Assembly (NCBI RefSeq): GCF_029784155.1
Contig: NW_026597399.1
Location: forward strand, 1-64,000
Direction: 5' to 3'
Length of the DNA stretch: 64,000 nucleotides
Origin: Uranotaenia lowii
Lineage: Eukaryota; Arthropoda; Insecta; Diptera; Culicidae
In this document: piece by piece, positions 24,681 through 37,169 of the stretch
Layout: every line of letters begins with the position of its first letter
Position numbering within the stretch: position 1 is the stretch's first letter
Made by a program: the position numbers and the translations under genes
The notes under the pieces: generated by a model
Seen by the model: the letters and a program-made list of their open reading frames with translations, nothing else
What the model was told of the DNA's origin: nothing
Databases searched by the model: none

Positions 24681-27059
24681 ACAATTTTAAAATGTGTTTT
24701 CTGGCCTTTAGAAGCGTTTTTCGGCCATTCTGAGCTTAATTTGGGATCACAATTTTAAAATGCGATTTCTGGCCTTTAGAAGCGTTTTTCGGCGATTCTG
24801 AGCTTAATTTGGGATCACAACTTTAAAATGCGATTTCTGGCCTTAAGAAACGTTTTTCGGCCATTCTGAGCTTAATTTGGGATCACAACTTTAAAATGCG
24901 ATTTCTGGCCTTTAGAAGCGTTTTTCGGCCATTCTGAGCTTAATTTGGGATCACAATTTTAAAATGCGATTTCTGGCCTTTAGAAGCGTTTTTCGGCGAT
25001 TCTGAGCTTAATTTGGGATCACAACTTTAAAATGCGATTTCTGGCCTTAAGAAACGTTTTTCGGCCATTCTGAGCTTAATTTGGGATCACAACTTTAAAA
25101 TGCGATTTCTGGCCTTTAGAAGCGTTTTTCGGCCATTCTGAGCTTAATTTGGGATCACAATTTTAAAATGTGTTTTCTGGCCTTTAGAAGCGTTTTTCGG
25201 CCATTCTGAGCTTAATTTGGGATCACAACTTTAAAATGCGATTTCTGGCCTTTAGAAGCGTTTTTCGGCCATTCTGAGCTTAATTTGGGATCACAACTTT
25301 AAAATGCGATTTCTGGCCTTTAGAAGCGTTTTTCGGCGATTCTGAGCTTAATTTGGGATCACAACTTTAAAATGCGATTTCTGGCCTTTAGAAGCGTTTT
25401 TCGGCCATTCTGAGCTTAATTTGGGATCACAATTTTAAAATGTGTTTTCTGGCCTTTAGAAGCGTTTTTCGGCCATTCTGAGCTTAATTTGGGATCACAA
25501 TTTTAAAATGCGATTTCTGGCCTTTAGAAGCGTTTTTCGGCGATTCTGAGCTTAATTTGGGATCACAACTTTAAAATGCGATTTCTGGCCTTAAGAAACG
25601 TTTTTCGGCCATTCTGAGCTTAATTTGGGATCACAACTTTAAAATGCGATTTCTGGCCTTTAGAAGCGTTTTTCGGCCATTCTGAGCTTAATTTGGGATC
25701 ACAATTTTAAAATGTGTTTTCTGGCCTTTAGAAGCGTTTTTCGGCCATTCTGAGCTTAATTTGGGATCACAACTTTAAAATGCGATTTCTGGCCTTTAGA
25801 AGCGTTTTTCGGCCATTCTGAGCTTAATTTGGGATCACAATTTTAAAATGCGATTTCTGGCCTTTAGAAGCGTTTTTCGGCGATTCTGAGCTTAATTTGG
25901 GATCACAACTTTAAAATGCGATTTCTGGCCTTAAGAAACGTTTTTCGGCCATTCTGAGCTTAATTTGGGATCACAACTTTAAAATGCGATTTCTGGCCTT
26001 TAGAAGCGTTTTTCGGCCATTCTGAGCTTAATTTGGGATCACAACTTTAAAATGCGATTTCTGGCCTTTAGAAACGTTTTTCGGCCATTCTGAGCTTAAT
26101 TTGGGATCACAACTTTAAAATGCGATTTCTGGCCTTTAGAAGCGTTTTTCGGCCATTCTGAGCTTAATTTGGGATCACAATTTTAAAATGTGTTTTCTGG
26201 CCTTTAGAAGCGTTTTTCGGCCATTCTGAGCTTAATTTGGGATCACAACTTTAAAATGCGATTTCTGGCCTTTAGAAGCGTTTTTCGGCCATTCTGAGCT
26301 TAATTTGGGATCACAATTTTAAAATGCGATTTCTGGCCTTTAGAAGCGTTTTTCGGCGATTCTGAGCTTAATTTGGGATCACAACTTTAAAATGCGATTT
26401 CTGGCCTTAAGAAACGTTTTTCGGCCATTCTGAGCTTAATTTGGGATCACAACTTTAAAATGCGATTTCTGGCCTTTAGAAGCGTTTTTCGGCCATTCTG
26501 AGCTTAATTTGGGATCACAACTTTAAAATGCGATTTCTGGCCTTTAGAAACGTTTTTCGGCCATTCTGAGCTTAATTTGGGATCACAACTTTAAAATGCG
26601 ATTTCTGGCCTTTAGAAGCGTTTTTCGGCCATTCTGAGCTTAATTTGGGATCACAACTTTAAAATGCGATTTCTGGCCTTTAGAAGCGTTTTTCGGCGAT
26701 TCTGAGCTTAATTTGGGATCACAACTTTAAAATGCGATTTCTGGCCTTTAGAAGCGTTTTTTGGCCATTCTGAACTTAATTTGGGATCACAATTTTAAAA
26801 TGTGTTTTCTGGCCTTTAGAAGCGTTTTTCGGCCATTCTGAGCTTAATTTGGGATCACAACTTTAAAATGCGATTTCTGGCCTTTAAAAGCGTTTTTCGG
26901 CCATTCTGAGCTTAATTTGGGATCACAACTTTAAAATGCGATTTCTGGCCTTTAGAAGCGTTTTTCGGCGATTCTGAGCTTAATTTGGGATCACAACTTT
27001 AAAATGCGATTTCTGGCCTTTAGAAGCGTTTTTCGGCCATTCTGAGCCTCATTTGGGAT

Positions 27060-28730
27060 CACAACTTTAAAATGCGATTTCTGGCCTTTAGAAGCGTTTT
27101 TCGGTCATTCTGAGCTTAATTTGGGATCACAACTTTAAAATGCGATTTCTGGCCTTTAGAAGCGTTTTTCGGCCATTCTGAGCTTAATTTGGGATCACAA
27201 TTTTAAAATGCGATTTCTGGCCTTTAGAAGCGTTTTTCGGCGATTCTGAGCTTAATTTGGGATCACAACTTTAAAATGCGATTTCTGGCCTTAAGAAACG
27301 TTTTTCGGCCATTCTGAGCTTAATTTGGGATCACAACTTTAAAATGCGATTTCTGGCCTTTAGAAGCGTTTTTCGGCCATTCTGAGCTTAATTTGGGATC
27401 ACAACTTTAAAATGCGATTTCTGGCCTTTAGAAGCGTTTTTCGGCGATTCTGAGCTTAATTTGGGATCACAACTTTAAAATGCGATTTCTGGCCTTTAGA
27501 AGCGTTTTTCGGTCATTCTGAGCTTAATTTGGGATCACAACTTTAAAATGCGATTTCTGGCCTTTAGAAGCGTTTTTCGGCCATTCTGAGCTTAATTTGG
27601 GATCACAATTTTAAAATGCGATTTCTGGCCTTTAGAAGCGTTTTTCGGCGATTCTGAGCTTAATTTGGGATCACAACTTTAAAATGCGATTTCTGGCCTT
27701 AAGAAACGTTTTTCGGCCATTCTGAGCTTAATTTGGGATCACAACTTTAAAATGCGATTTCTGGCCTTTAGAAGCGTTTTTCGGCCATTCTGAGCTTAAT
27801 TTGGGATCACAACTTTAAAATGCGATTTCTGAGCTTAATTTGGGATCACAACTTTAAAATGCGATTTCTGGCCTTTAGAAGCGTTTTTCGGCGATTCTGA
27901 GCTTAATTTGGGATCACAACTTTAAAATGCGATTTCTGGCCTTTAGAAGCGTTTTTCGGCCATTCTGAGCTTAATTTGGGATCACAATTTTAAAATGTGT
28001 TTTCTGGCCTTTAGAAGCGTTTTTCGGCCATTCTGAGCTTAATTTGGGATCACAACTTTAAAATGCGATTTCTGGCCTTTAGAAACGTTTTTCGGCCATT
28101 CTGAGCTTAATTTGGGATCACAACTTTAAAATGCGATTTCTGGCCTTTAGAAGCGTTTTTCGGCCATTCTGAGCTTAATTTGGGATCACAACTTTAAAAT
28201 GCGATTTCTGGCCTTTAGAAGCGTTTTTCGGCGATTCTGAGCTTAATTTGGGATCACAACTTTAAAATGCGATTTCTGGCCTTTAGAAGCGTTTTTTGGC
28301 CATTCTGAACTTAATTTGGGATCACAATTTTAAAATGTGTTTTCTGGCCTTTAGAAGCGTTTTTCGGCCATTCTGAGCTTAATTTGGGATCACAATTTTA
28401 AAATGCGATTTCTGGCCTTTAGAAGCGTTTTTCGGCCATTCTGAGCTTAATTTGGGATCACAACTTTAAAATGCGATTTCTGGCCTTTAGAAGCGTTTTT
28501 CGGCGATTCTGAGCTTAATTTGGGATCACAACTTTAAAATGCGATTTCTGGCCTTTAGAAGCGTTTTTCGGCCATTCTGAGCTTAATTTGGGATCACAAC
28601 TTTAAACTGCGATTTCTGGCCTTTAGAAACGTTTTTCGGCCATTCTGAGCTTAATTTGGGATCACAACTTTAAAATGCGATTTCTGGCCTTTAGAAGCGT
28701 TTTTCGGCCATTCTGAGCTTAATTTGGGAT
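27060..28730. repeat. 1671-bp tandem duplication, copy 1
   Basis: The unit is 24 full monomers plus one 39-bp monomer (24 x 68 + 39 = 1671). Markers: C49T at 27105, T33A/G38A at 27293, T33A at 27701, the short monomer at 27805, G58A at 28309 and A16C at 28607. Each has a partner 1671 bp downstream. The left breakpoint is between about 27041 and 27105, because the T60C/A62C monomer near 27046 has no partner. Confidence 0.87.
27805..27843. repeat. 39-bp short monomer (29-bp deletion) no. 1
   Basis: Bases 28-56 are missing. The lost segment is bounded by TTCTG at 23-27 and TTCTG at 52-56, so the deletion collapses a 5-bp direct repeat, as expected from slippage or microhomology-mediated deletion. 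CpGs 39 and 46 and both GGCC sites are lost. Confidence 0.92.
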
Positions 28731-30401
28731 CACAACTTTAAAATGCGATTTCTGGCCTTTAGAAGCGTTTTTCGGTCATTCTGAGCTTAATTTGGGATCA
28801 CAACTTTAAAATGCGATTTCTGGCCTTTAGAAGCGTTTTTCGGCCATTCTGAGCTTAATTTGGGATCACAATTTTAAAATGCGATTTCTGGCCTTTAGAA
28901 GCGTTTTTCGGCGATTCTGAGCTTAATTTGGGATCACAACTTTAAAATGCGATTTCTGGCCTTAAGAAACGTTTTTCGGCCATTCTGAGCTTAATTTGGG
29001 ATCACAACTTTAAAATGCGATTTCTGGCCTTTAGAAGCGTTTTTCGGCCATTCTGAGCTTAATTTGGGATCACAACTTTAAAATGCGATTTCTGGCCTTT
29101 AGAAGCGTTTTTCGGCGATTCTGAGCTTAATTTGGGATCACAACTTTAAAATGCGATTTCTGGCCTTTAGAAGCGTTTTTCGGTCATTCTGAGCTTAATT
29201 TGGGATCACAACTTTAAAATGCGATTTCTGGCCTTTAGAAGCGTTTTTCGGCCATTCTGAGCTTAATTTGGGATCACAATTTTAAAATGCGATTTCTGGC
29301 CTTTAGAAGCGTTTTTCGGCGATTCTGAGCTTAATTTGGGATCACAACTTTAAAATGCGATTTCTGGCCTTAAGAAACGTTTTTCGGCCATTCTGAGCTT
29401 AATTTGGGATCACAACTTTAAAATGCGATTTCTGGCCTTTAGAAGCGTTTTTCGGCCATTCTGAGCTTAATTTGGGATCACAACTTTAAAATGCGATTTC
29501 TGAGCTTAATTTGGGATCACAACTTTAAAATGCGATTTCTGGCCTTTAGAAGCGTTTTTCGGCGATTCTGAGCTTAATTTGGGATCACAACTTTAAAATG
29601 CGATTTCTGGCCTTTAGAAGCGTTTTTCGGCCATTCTGAGCTTAATTTGGGATCACAATTTTAAAATGTGTTTTCTGGCCTTTAGAAGCGTTTTTCGGCC
29701 ATTCTGAGCTTAATTTGGGATCACAACTTTAAAATGCGATTTCTGGCCTTTAGAAACGTTTTTCGGCCATTCTGAGCTTAATTTGGGATCACAACTTTAA
29801 AATGCGATTTCTGGCCTTTAGAAGCGTTTTTCGGCCATTCTGAGCTTAATTTGGGATCACAACTTTAAAATGCGATTTCTGGCCTTTAGAAGCGTTTTTC
29901 GGCGATTCTGAGCTTAATTTGGGATCACAACTTTAAAATGCGATTTCTGGCCTTTAGAAGCGTTTTTTGGCCATTCTGAACTTAATTTGGGATCACAATT
30001 TTAAAATGTGTTTTCTGGCCTTTAGAAGCGTTTTTCGGCCATTCTGAGCTTAATTTGGGATCACAATTTTAAAATGCGATTTCTGGCCTTTAGAAGCGTT
30101 TTTCGGCCATTCTGAGCTTAATTTGGGATCACAACTTTAAAATGCGATTTCTGGCCTTTAGAAGCGTTTTTCGGCGATTCTGAGCTTAATTTGGGATCAC
30201 AACTTTAAAATGCGATTTCTGGCCTTTAGAAGCGTTTTTCGGCCATTCTGAGCTTAATTTGGGATCACAACTTTAAACTGCGATTTCTGGCCTTTAGAAA
30301 CGTTTTTCGGCCATTCTGAGCTTAATTTGGGATCACAACTTTAAAATGCGATTTCTGGCCTTTAGAAGCGTTTTTCGGCCATTCTGAGCTTAATTTGGGA
30401 T
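28731..30401. repeat. 1671-bp tandem duplication, copy 2
   Basis: Partners of the copy-1 markers lie at 28776 (C49T), 28964 and 29372 (T33A), 29476 (short monomer), 29980 (G58A) and 30278 (A16C). A third C49T expected at 30447 is absent, so there are two copies. A smaller 612-bp (nine-monomer) repeat begins inside it: G58A with C46T and the following C9T monomer at 29980 recur at 30592. Confidence 0.87.
29476..29514. repeat. 39-bp short monomer no. 2
   Basis: Same 28-56 deletion, exactly 1671 bp after no. 1 and inside the second copy of that tandem duplication, so it is a copy and not a new event. Confidence 0.92.
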
Positions 30402-31840
30402 CACAACTTTAAAATGCGATTTCTGGCCTTTAGAAGCGTTTTTCGGCCATTCTGAGCTTAATTTGGGATCACAACTTTAAAATGCGATTTCTGGCCTTTA
30501 GAAGCGTTTTTCGGCGATTCTGAGCTTAATTTGGGATCACAACTTTAAAATGCGATTTCTGGCCTTTAGAAGCGTTTTTTGGCCATTCTGAACTTAATTT
30601 GGGATCACAATTTTAAAATGTGTTTTCTGGCCTTTAGAAGCGTTTTTCGGCCATTCTGAGCTTAATTTGGGATCACAATTTTAAAATGCGATTTCTGGCC
30701 TTTAGAAGCGTTTTTCGGCCATTCTGAGCTTAATTTGGGATCACAACTTTAAAATGCGATTTCTGGCCTTTAGAAGCGTTTTTCGGCGATTCTGAGCTTA
30801 ATTTGGGATCACAACTTTAAAATGCGATTTCTTGCCTTTAGAAGCGTTTTTTGGCCATTCTGAGCTTAATTTGGGATCACAACTTTAAAATGCGATTTCT
30901 GGCCTTTAGAAGCGTTTTTTGGCCATTCTGAGCTTAATTTGGGATCACAATTTTAAAATGTGTTTTCTGGCCTTTAGAAACGTTTTTCGGCCATTCTGAG
31001 CTTAATTTGGGATCACAATTTTAAAATGCGATTTCTGGCCTTTAGAAGCGTTTTTCGGCCATTCTGAGCTTAATTTGGGATCACAACTTTAAAATGCGAT
31101 TTCTGGCCTTTAGAAACGTTTTTCGGCCATTCTGAGCTTAATTTGGGATCACAACTTTAAAATGCGATTTCTGGCCTTTAGAAGCGTTTTTCGGCCATTC
31201 TGAGCTTAATTTGGGATCACAACTTTAAAATGCGATTTCTGGCCTTTAGAAGCGTTTTTCGGCCATTCTGAGCCTCATTTGGGATCACAACTTTAAAATG
31301 CGATTTCTGGCCTTTAGAAGCGTTTTTCGGCCATTCTGAGCTTAATTTGGGATCACAACTTTAAAATGCGATTTCTGGCCTTTAGAAGCGTTTTTCGGCC
31401 ATTCTGAGCTTAATTTGGGATCACAACTTTAAAATGCGATTTCTGGCCTTTAGAAGCGTTTTTCGGCCATTCTGAGCTTAATTTGGGATCACAACTTTAA
31501 AATGCGATTTCTGGCCTTTAGAAGCGTTTTTCGGCGATTCTGAGCTTAATTTGGGATCACAACTTTAAAATGCGATTTCTGGCCTTTAGAAGCGTTTTTC
31601 GGCCATTCTGAGCTTAATTTGGGATCACAATTTTAAAATGTGTTTTCTGGCCTTTAGAAGCGTTTTTCGGCCATTCTGAGCTTAATTTGGGATCACAACT
31701 TTAAAATGCGATTTCTGGCCTTTAGAAGCGTTTTTCGGCCATTCTGAGCTTAATTTGGGATCACAACTTTAAAATGCGATTTCTGGCCTTTAGAAGCGTT
31801 TTTCGGCCATTCTGAGCTTAATTTGGGATCACAACTTTAA

Positions 31841-33660
31841 AATGCGATTTCTGTCCTTTAGAAGCGTTTTTCGGCGATTCTGAGTTTAATTTGGGATCAC
31901 AACTTTAAAATGCGATTTCTGGCCTTTAGAAGCGTTTTTCGGCCATTCTGAGCTTAATTTGGGATCACAACTTTAAAATGCGATTTCTGGCCTTTAGAAG
32001 CGTTTTTCGGCCATTCTGAGTTTAATTTGGGATCACAACTTTAAAATGCGATTTCTGGCCTTTAGAAGCGTTTTTCGGCCATTCTGAGCTTAATTTGGGA
32101 TCACAACTTTAAAATGCGATTTCTGGCCTTTAGAAGCGTTTTTCGGCCATTCTGAGCTTAATTTGGGATCACAACTTTAAAATGCGATTTCTGTCCTTTA
32201 GAAGCGTTTTTCGGCGATTCTGAGTTTAATTTGGGATCACAACTTTAAAATGCGATTTCTGGCCTTTAGAAGCGTTTTTCGGCCATTCTGAGCTTAATTT
32301 GGGATCACAACTTTAAAATGCGATTTCTGGCCTTTAGAAGCGTTTTTCGGCCATTCTGAGCTTAATTTGGGATCACAACTTTAAAATGCGATTTCTGTCC
32401 TTTAGAAGCGTTTTTCGGCCATTCTGAGCTTAATTTGGGATCACAACTTTAAAATGCGATTTCTGGCCTTTAGAAGCGTTTTTCGGCCATTCTGAGCTTA
32501 ATTTGGGATCACAACTTTAAAATGCGATTTCTGGCCTTTAGAAGCGTTTTTCGGCCATTCTGAGCTTAATTTGGGATCACAACTTTAAAATGCGATTTCT
32601 GGCCTTTAGAAGCGTTTTTCGGCCATTCTGAGCTTAATTTGGGATCACAACTTTAAAATGCGATTTCTGGCCTTTAGAAGCGTTTTTCGGCCATTCTGAG
32701 CTTAATTTGGGATCACAACTTTAAAATGCGATTTCTGGCCTTTAGAAGCTTTTTTCGGCCATTCTGAGCTTAATTTGGGATCACAACTTTAAAATGCGAT
32801 TTCTGGCCTTTAGAAGCGTTTTTCGGCCATTCTGAGCTTAATTTGGGATCACAACTTTAAAATGCGATTTCTGGCCTTTAGAAGCGTTTTTCGGCCATTC
32901 TGAGCTTAATTTGGGATCACAACTTTAAAATGCGATTTCTGTCCTTTAGAAGCGTTTTTCGGCGATTCTGAGTTTAATTTGGGATCACAACTTTAAAATG
33001 CGATTTCTGGCCTTTAGAAGCGTTTTTCGGCCATTCTGAGCTTAATTTGGGATCACAACTTTAAAATGCGATTTCTGGCCTTTAGAAGCGTTTTTCGGCC
33101 ATTCTGAGCTTAATTTGGGATCACAACTTTAAAATGCGATTTCTGTCCTTTAGAAGCGTTTTTCGGCGATTCTGAGTTTAATTTGGGATCACAACTTTAA
33201 AATGCGATTTCTGTCCTTTAGAAGCGTTTTTCGGCGATTCTGAGTTTAATTTGGGATCACAACTTTAAAATGCGATTTCTGGCCTTTAGAAGCGTTTTTC
33301 GGCCATTCTGAGCTTAATTTGGGATCACAACTTTAAAATGCGATTTCTGGCCTTTAGAAGCGTTTTTCGGCCATTCTGAGCTTAATTTGGGATCACAACT
33401 TTAAAATGCGATTTCTGTCCTTTAGAAGCGTTTTTCGGCGATTCTGAGTTTAATTTGGGATCACAACTTTAAAATGCGATTTCTGGCCTTTAGAAGCGTT
33501 TTTCGGCCATTCTGAGCTTAATTTGGGATCACAACTTTAAAATGCGATTTCTGGCCTTTAGAAGCGTTTTTCGGCCATTCTGAGTTTAATTTGGGATCAC
33601 AACTTTAAAATGCGATTTCTGGCCTTTAGAAGCGTTTTTCGGCCATTCTGAGCTTAATTT
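31841..33660. repeat. B-type satellite block
   Basis: B monomers (G28T, C50G, C59T) return, separated by two to many A monomers, with G28T near 31854, 32194, 32947, 33147, 33215 and 33418. Two B monomers are adjacent at 33.1-33.25 kb. A monomer near 32398 has G28T without C50G. C59T alone also occurs (near 32021). Confidence 0.85.
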
Positions 33661-34400
33661 GGGATCACAATTTTAAAATGTGTTTTCTGGCCTTTAGAAG
33701 CGTTTTTCGGCCATTCTGAGCTTAATTTGGGATCACAACTTTAAAATGCGATTTCTGGCCTTTAGAAACGTTTTTCGGCCATTCTGAGCTTAATTTGGGA
33801 TCACAACTTTAAAATGCGATTTCTGGCCTTTAGAAGCGTTTTTCGGCGATTCTGAGCTTAATTTGGGATCACAACTTTAAAATGCGATTTCTGGCCTTTA
33901 GAAGCGTTTTTTGGCCATTCTGAGCTTAATTTGGGATCACAATTTTAAAATGTGTTTTCTGGCCTTTAGAAGCGTTTTTCGGCCATTCTGAGCTTAATTT
34001 GGGATCACAACTTTAAAATGCGATTTCTGGCCTTTAGAAGCGTTTTTCGGCCATTCTGAGCTTAATTTGGGATCACAACTTTAAAATGCGATTTCTGGCC
34101 TTTAGAAACGTTTTTCGGCCATTCTGAGCTTAATTTGGGATCACAACTTTAAAATGCGATTTCTGGCCTTTAGAAGCGTTTTTCGGCCATTCTGAGCTTA
34201 ATTTGGGATCACAACTTTAAAATGCGATTTCTGGCCTTTAGAAGCGTTTTTCGGCGATTCTGAGCTTAATTTGGGATCACAACTTTAAAATGCGATTTCT
34301 GGCCTTTAGAAGCGTTTTTTGGCCATTCTGAACTTAATTTGGGATCACAATTTTAAAATGTGTTTTCTGGCCTTTAGAAGCGTTTTTCGGCCATTCTGAG
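33661..34400. repeat. C9T-type satellite block
   Basis: About eleven monomers of the C9T/C19T/A21T kind (diagnostic monomers near 33670, 33942 and 34350) with G38A, C50G, C46T and G58A, inserted between B-type blocks. Confidence 0.83.
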
Positions 34401-36500
34401 CTTAATTTGGGATCACAACTTTAAAATGCGATTTCTGGCCTTTAGAAGCGTTTTTCGGCCATTCTGAGCTTAATTTGGGATCACAACTTTAAAATGCGAT
34501 TTCTGGCCTTTAGAAGCGTTTTTCGGCCATTCTGAGCTTAATTTGGGATCACAACTTTAAAATGCGATTTCTGGCCTTTAGAAGCGTTTTTCGGCCATTC
34601 TGAGTTTAATTTGGGATCACAACTTTAAAATGCGATTTCTGGCCTTTAGAAGCGTTTTTCGGCCATTCTGAGCTTAATTTGGGATCACAACTTTAAAATG
34701 CGATTTCTGGCCTTTAGAAGCGTTTTTCGGCCATTCTGAGCTTAATTTGGGATCACAACTTTAAAATGCGATTTCTGTCCTTTAGAAGCGTTTTTCGGCG
34801 ATTCTGAGTTTAATTTGGGATCACAACTTTAAAATGCGATTTCTGGCCTTTAGAAGCGTTTTTCGGCCATTCTGAGCTTAATTTGGGATCACAACTTTAA
34901 AATGCGATTTCTGGCCTTTAGAAGCGTTTTTCGGCCATTCTGAGTTTAATTTGGGATCACAACTTTAAAATGCGATTTCTGGCCTTTAGAAGCGTTTTTC
35001 GGCCATTCTGAGCTTAATTTGGGATCACAACTTTAAAATGCGATTTCTGGCCTTTAGAAGCGTTTTTCGGCCATTCTGAGCTTAATTTGGGATCACAACT
35101 TTAAAATGCGATTTCTGTCCTTTAGAAGCGTTTTTCGGCGATTCTGAGTTTAATTTGGGATCACAACTTTAAAATGCGATTTCTGGCCTTTAGAAGCATT
35201 TTTCGGCCATTCTGAGCTTAATTTGGGATCACAACTTTAAAATGCGATTTCTGGCCTTTAGAAGCGTTTTTCGGCCATTCTGAGCTTAATTTGGGATCAC
35301 AACTTTAAAATGCGATTTCTGGCCTTTAGAAGCGTTTTTCGGCCATTCTGAGCTTAATTTGGGATCACAACTTTAAAATGCGATTTCTGGCCTTTAGAAG
35401 CGTTTTTCGGCCATTCTGAGTTTAATTTGGGATCACAACTTTAAAATGCGATTTCTGGCCTTTAGAAGCGTTTTTCGGCCATTCTGAGCTTAATTTGGGA
35501 TCACAACTTTAAAATGCGATTTCTGGCCTTTAGAAGCGTTTTTCGGCCATTCTGAGCTTAATTTGGGATCACAACTTTAAAATGCGATTTCTGTCCTTTA
35601 GAAGCGTTTTTCGGCGATTCTGAGTTTAATTTGGGATCACAACTTTAAAATGCGATTTCTGGCCTTTAGAAGCGTTTTTCGGCCATTCTGAGCTTAATTT
35701 GGGATCACAACTTTAAAATGCGATTTCTGGCCTTTAGAAGCGTTTTTCGGCCATTCTGAGTTTAATTTGGGATCACAACTTTAAAATGCGATTTCTGGCC
35801 TTTAGAAGCGTTTTTCGGCCATTCTGAGCTTAATTTGGGATCACAACTTTAAAATGCGATTTCTGGCCTTTAGAAGCGTTTTTCGGCCATTCTGAGCTTA
35901 ATTTGGGATCACAACTTTAAAATGCGATTTCTGTCCTTTAGAAGCGTTTTTCGGCGATTCTGAGTTTAATTTGGGATCACAACTTTAAAATGCGATTTCT
36001 GGCCTTTAGAAGCATTTTTCGGCCATTCTGAGCTTAATTTGGGATCACAACTTTAAAATGCGATTTCTGGCCTTTAGAAGCGTTTTTCGGCCATTCTGAG
36101 CTTAATTTGGGATCACAACTTTAAAATGCGATTTCTGGCCTTTAGAAGCGTTTTTCGGCCATTCTGAGCTTAATTTGGGATCACAACTTTAAAATGCGAT
36201 TTCTGGCCTTTAGAAGCGTTTTTCGGCGATTCTGAGCTTAATTTGGGATCACAACTTTAAAATGCGATTTCTGTCCTTTAGAAGCGTTTTTCGGCGATTC
36301 TGAGTTTAATTTGGGATCACAACTTTAAAATGCGATTTCTGGCCTTTAGAAGCGTTTTTCGGCCATTCTGAGCTTAATTTGGGATCACAACTTTAAAATG
36401 CGATTTCTGGCCTTTAGAAGCGTTTTTCGGCCATTCTGAGCTTAATTTGGGATCACAACTTTAAAATGCGATTTCTGTCCTTTAGAAGCGTTTTTCGGCC
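34401..36500. repeat. B-type satellite block with G40A
   Basis: B monomers near 34788, 35118, 35594, 35934, 36274 and 36478 (the last with G28T only). C59T-only monomers precede several of them. G40A (GAAGCATTT) occurs near 35197 and 36013, each directly after a B monomer, which ties 35.1 and 35.95 kb together as copies. Confidence 0.82.
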
Positions 36501-37169
36501 ATTCTGAGCTTAATTTGGGATCACAATTTTAAAATGTGTTTTCTGGCCTTTAGAAGCGTTTTTCGGCCATTCTGAGCTTAATTTGGGATCACAACTTTAA
36601 AATGCGATTTCTGGCCTTTAGAAACGTTTTTCGGCCATTCTGAGCTTAATTTGGGATCACAACTTTAAAATGCGATTTCTGGCCTTTAGAAGCGTTTTTC
36701 GGCCATTCTGAGCTTAATTTGGGATCACAACTTTAAAATGCGATTTCTGGCCTTTAGAAGCGTTTTTCGGCGATTCTGAGCTTAATTTGGGATCACAACT
36801 TTAAAATGCGATTTCTGGCCTTTAGAAGCGTTTTTCGGCGATTCTGAGTTTAATTTGGGATCACAACTTTAAAATGCGATTTCTGGCCTTTAGAAGCGTT
36901 TTTTGGCCATTCTGAACTTAATTTGGGATCACAATTTTAAAATGTGTTTTCTGGCCTTTAGAAGCGTTTTTCGGCCATTCTGAGCTTAATTTGGGATCAC
37001 AACTTTAAAATGCGATTTCTGGCCTTTAGAAGCGTTTTTCGGCCATTCTGAGCTTAATTTGGGATCACAACTTTAAAATGCGATTTCTGGCCTTTAGAAG
37101 CGTTTTTCGGCCATTCTGAGCTTAATTTGGGATCACAACTTTAAAATGCGATTTCTGAGCTTAATTTGG
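36501..37169. repeat. C9T-type satellite block
   Basis: Diagnostic C9T/C19T/A21T monomers at 36527 and 36935, with G38A, C50G and C46T+G58A monomers between, ending in a 39-bp short monomer. Confidence 0.83.
37131..37169. repeat. 39-bp short monomer no. 3
   Basis: Same deletion, at the right edge of a C9T-type block where B-type monomers resume. It could be a descendant of the same event moved by exchange, or an independent deletion between the same TTCTG repeats. Confidence 0.92.

Larger units (their letters stand above)
24681..31640. repeat. Satellite subfamily zone: linked C9T/C19T/A21T
   Basis: A diagnostic monomer with C9T, C19T and A21T (CACAATTTTAAAATGTGTTT) appears first at 24685 and repeatedly to about 31631. 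Neighbouring monomers carry C9T alone, C50G alone, G38A (GAAACG), T33A+G38A (CTTAAGAAACG), C49T (GGTCATTC), C46T, or C46T with G58A. The monomers occur in recurrent order, which shows amplification in blocks of several monomers. Confidence 0.88.
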
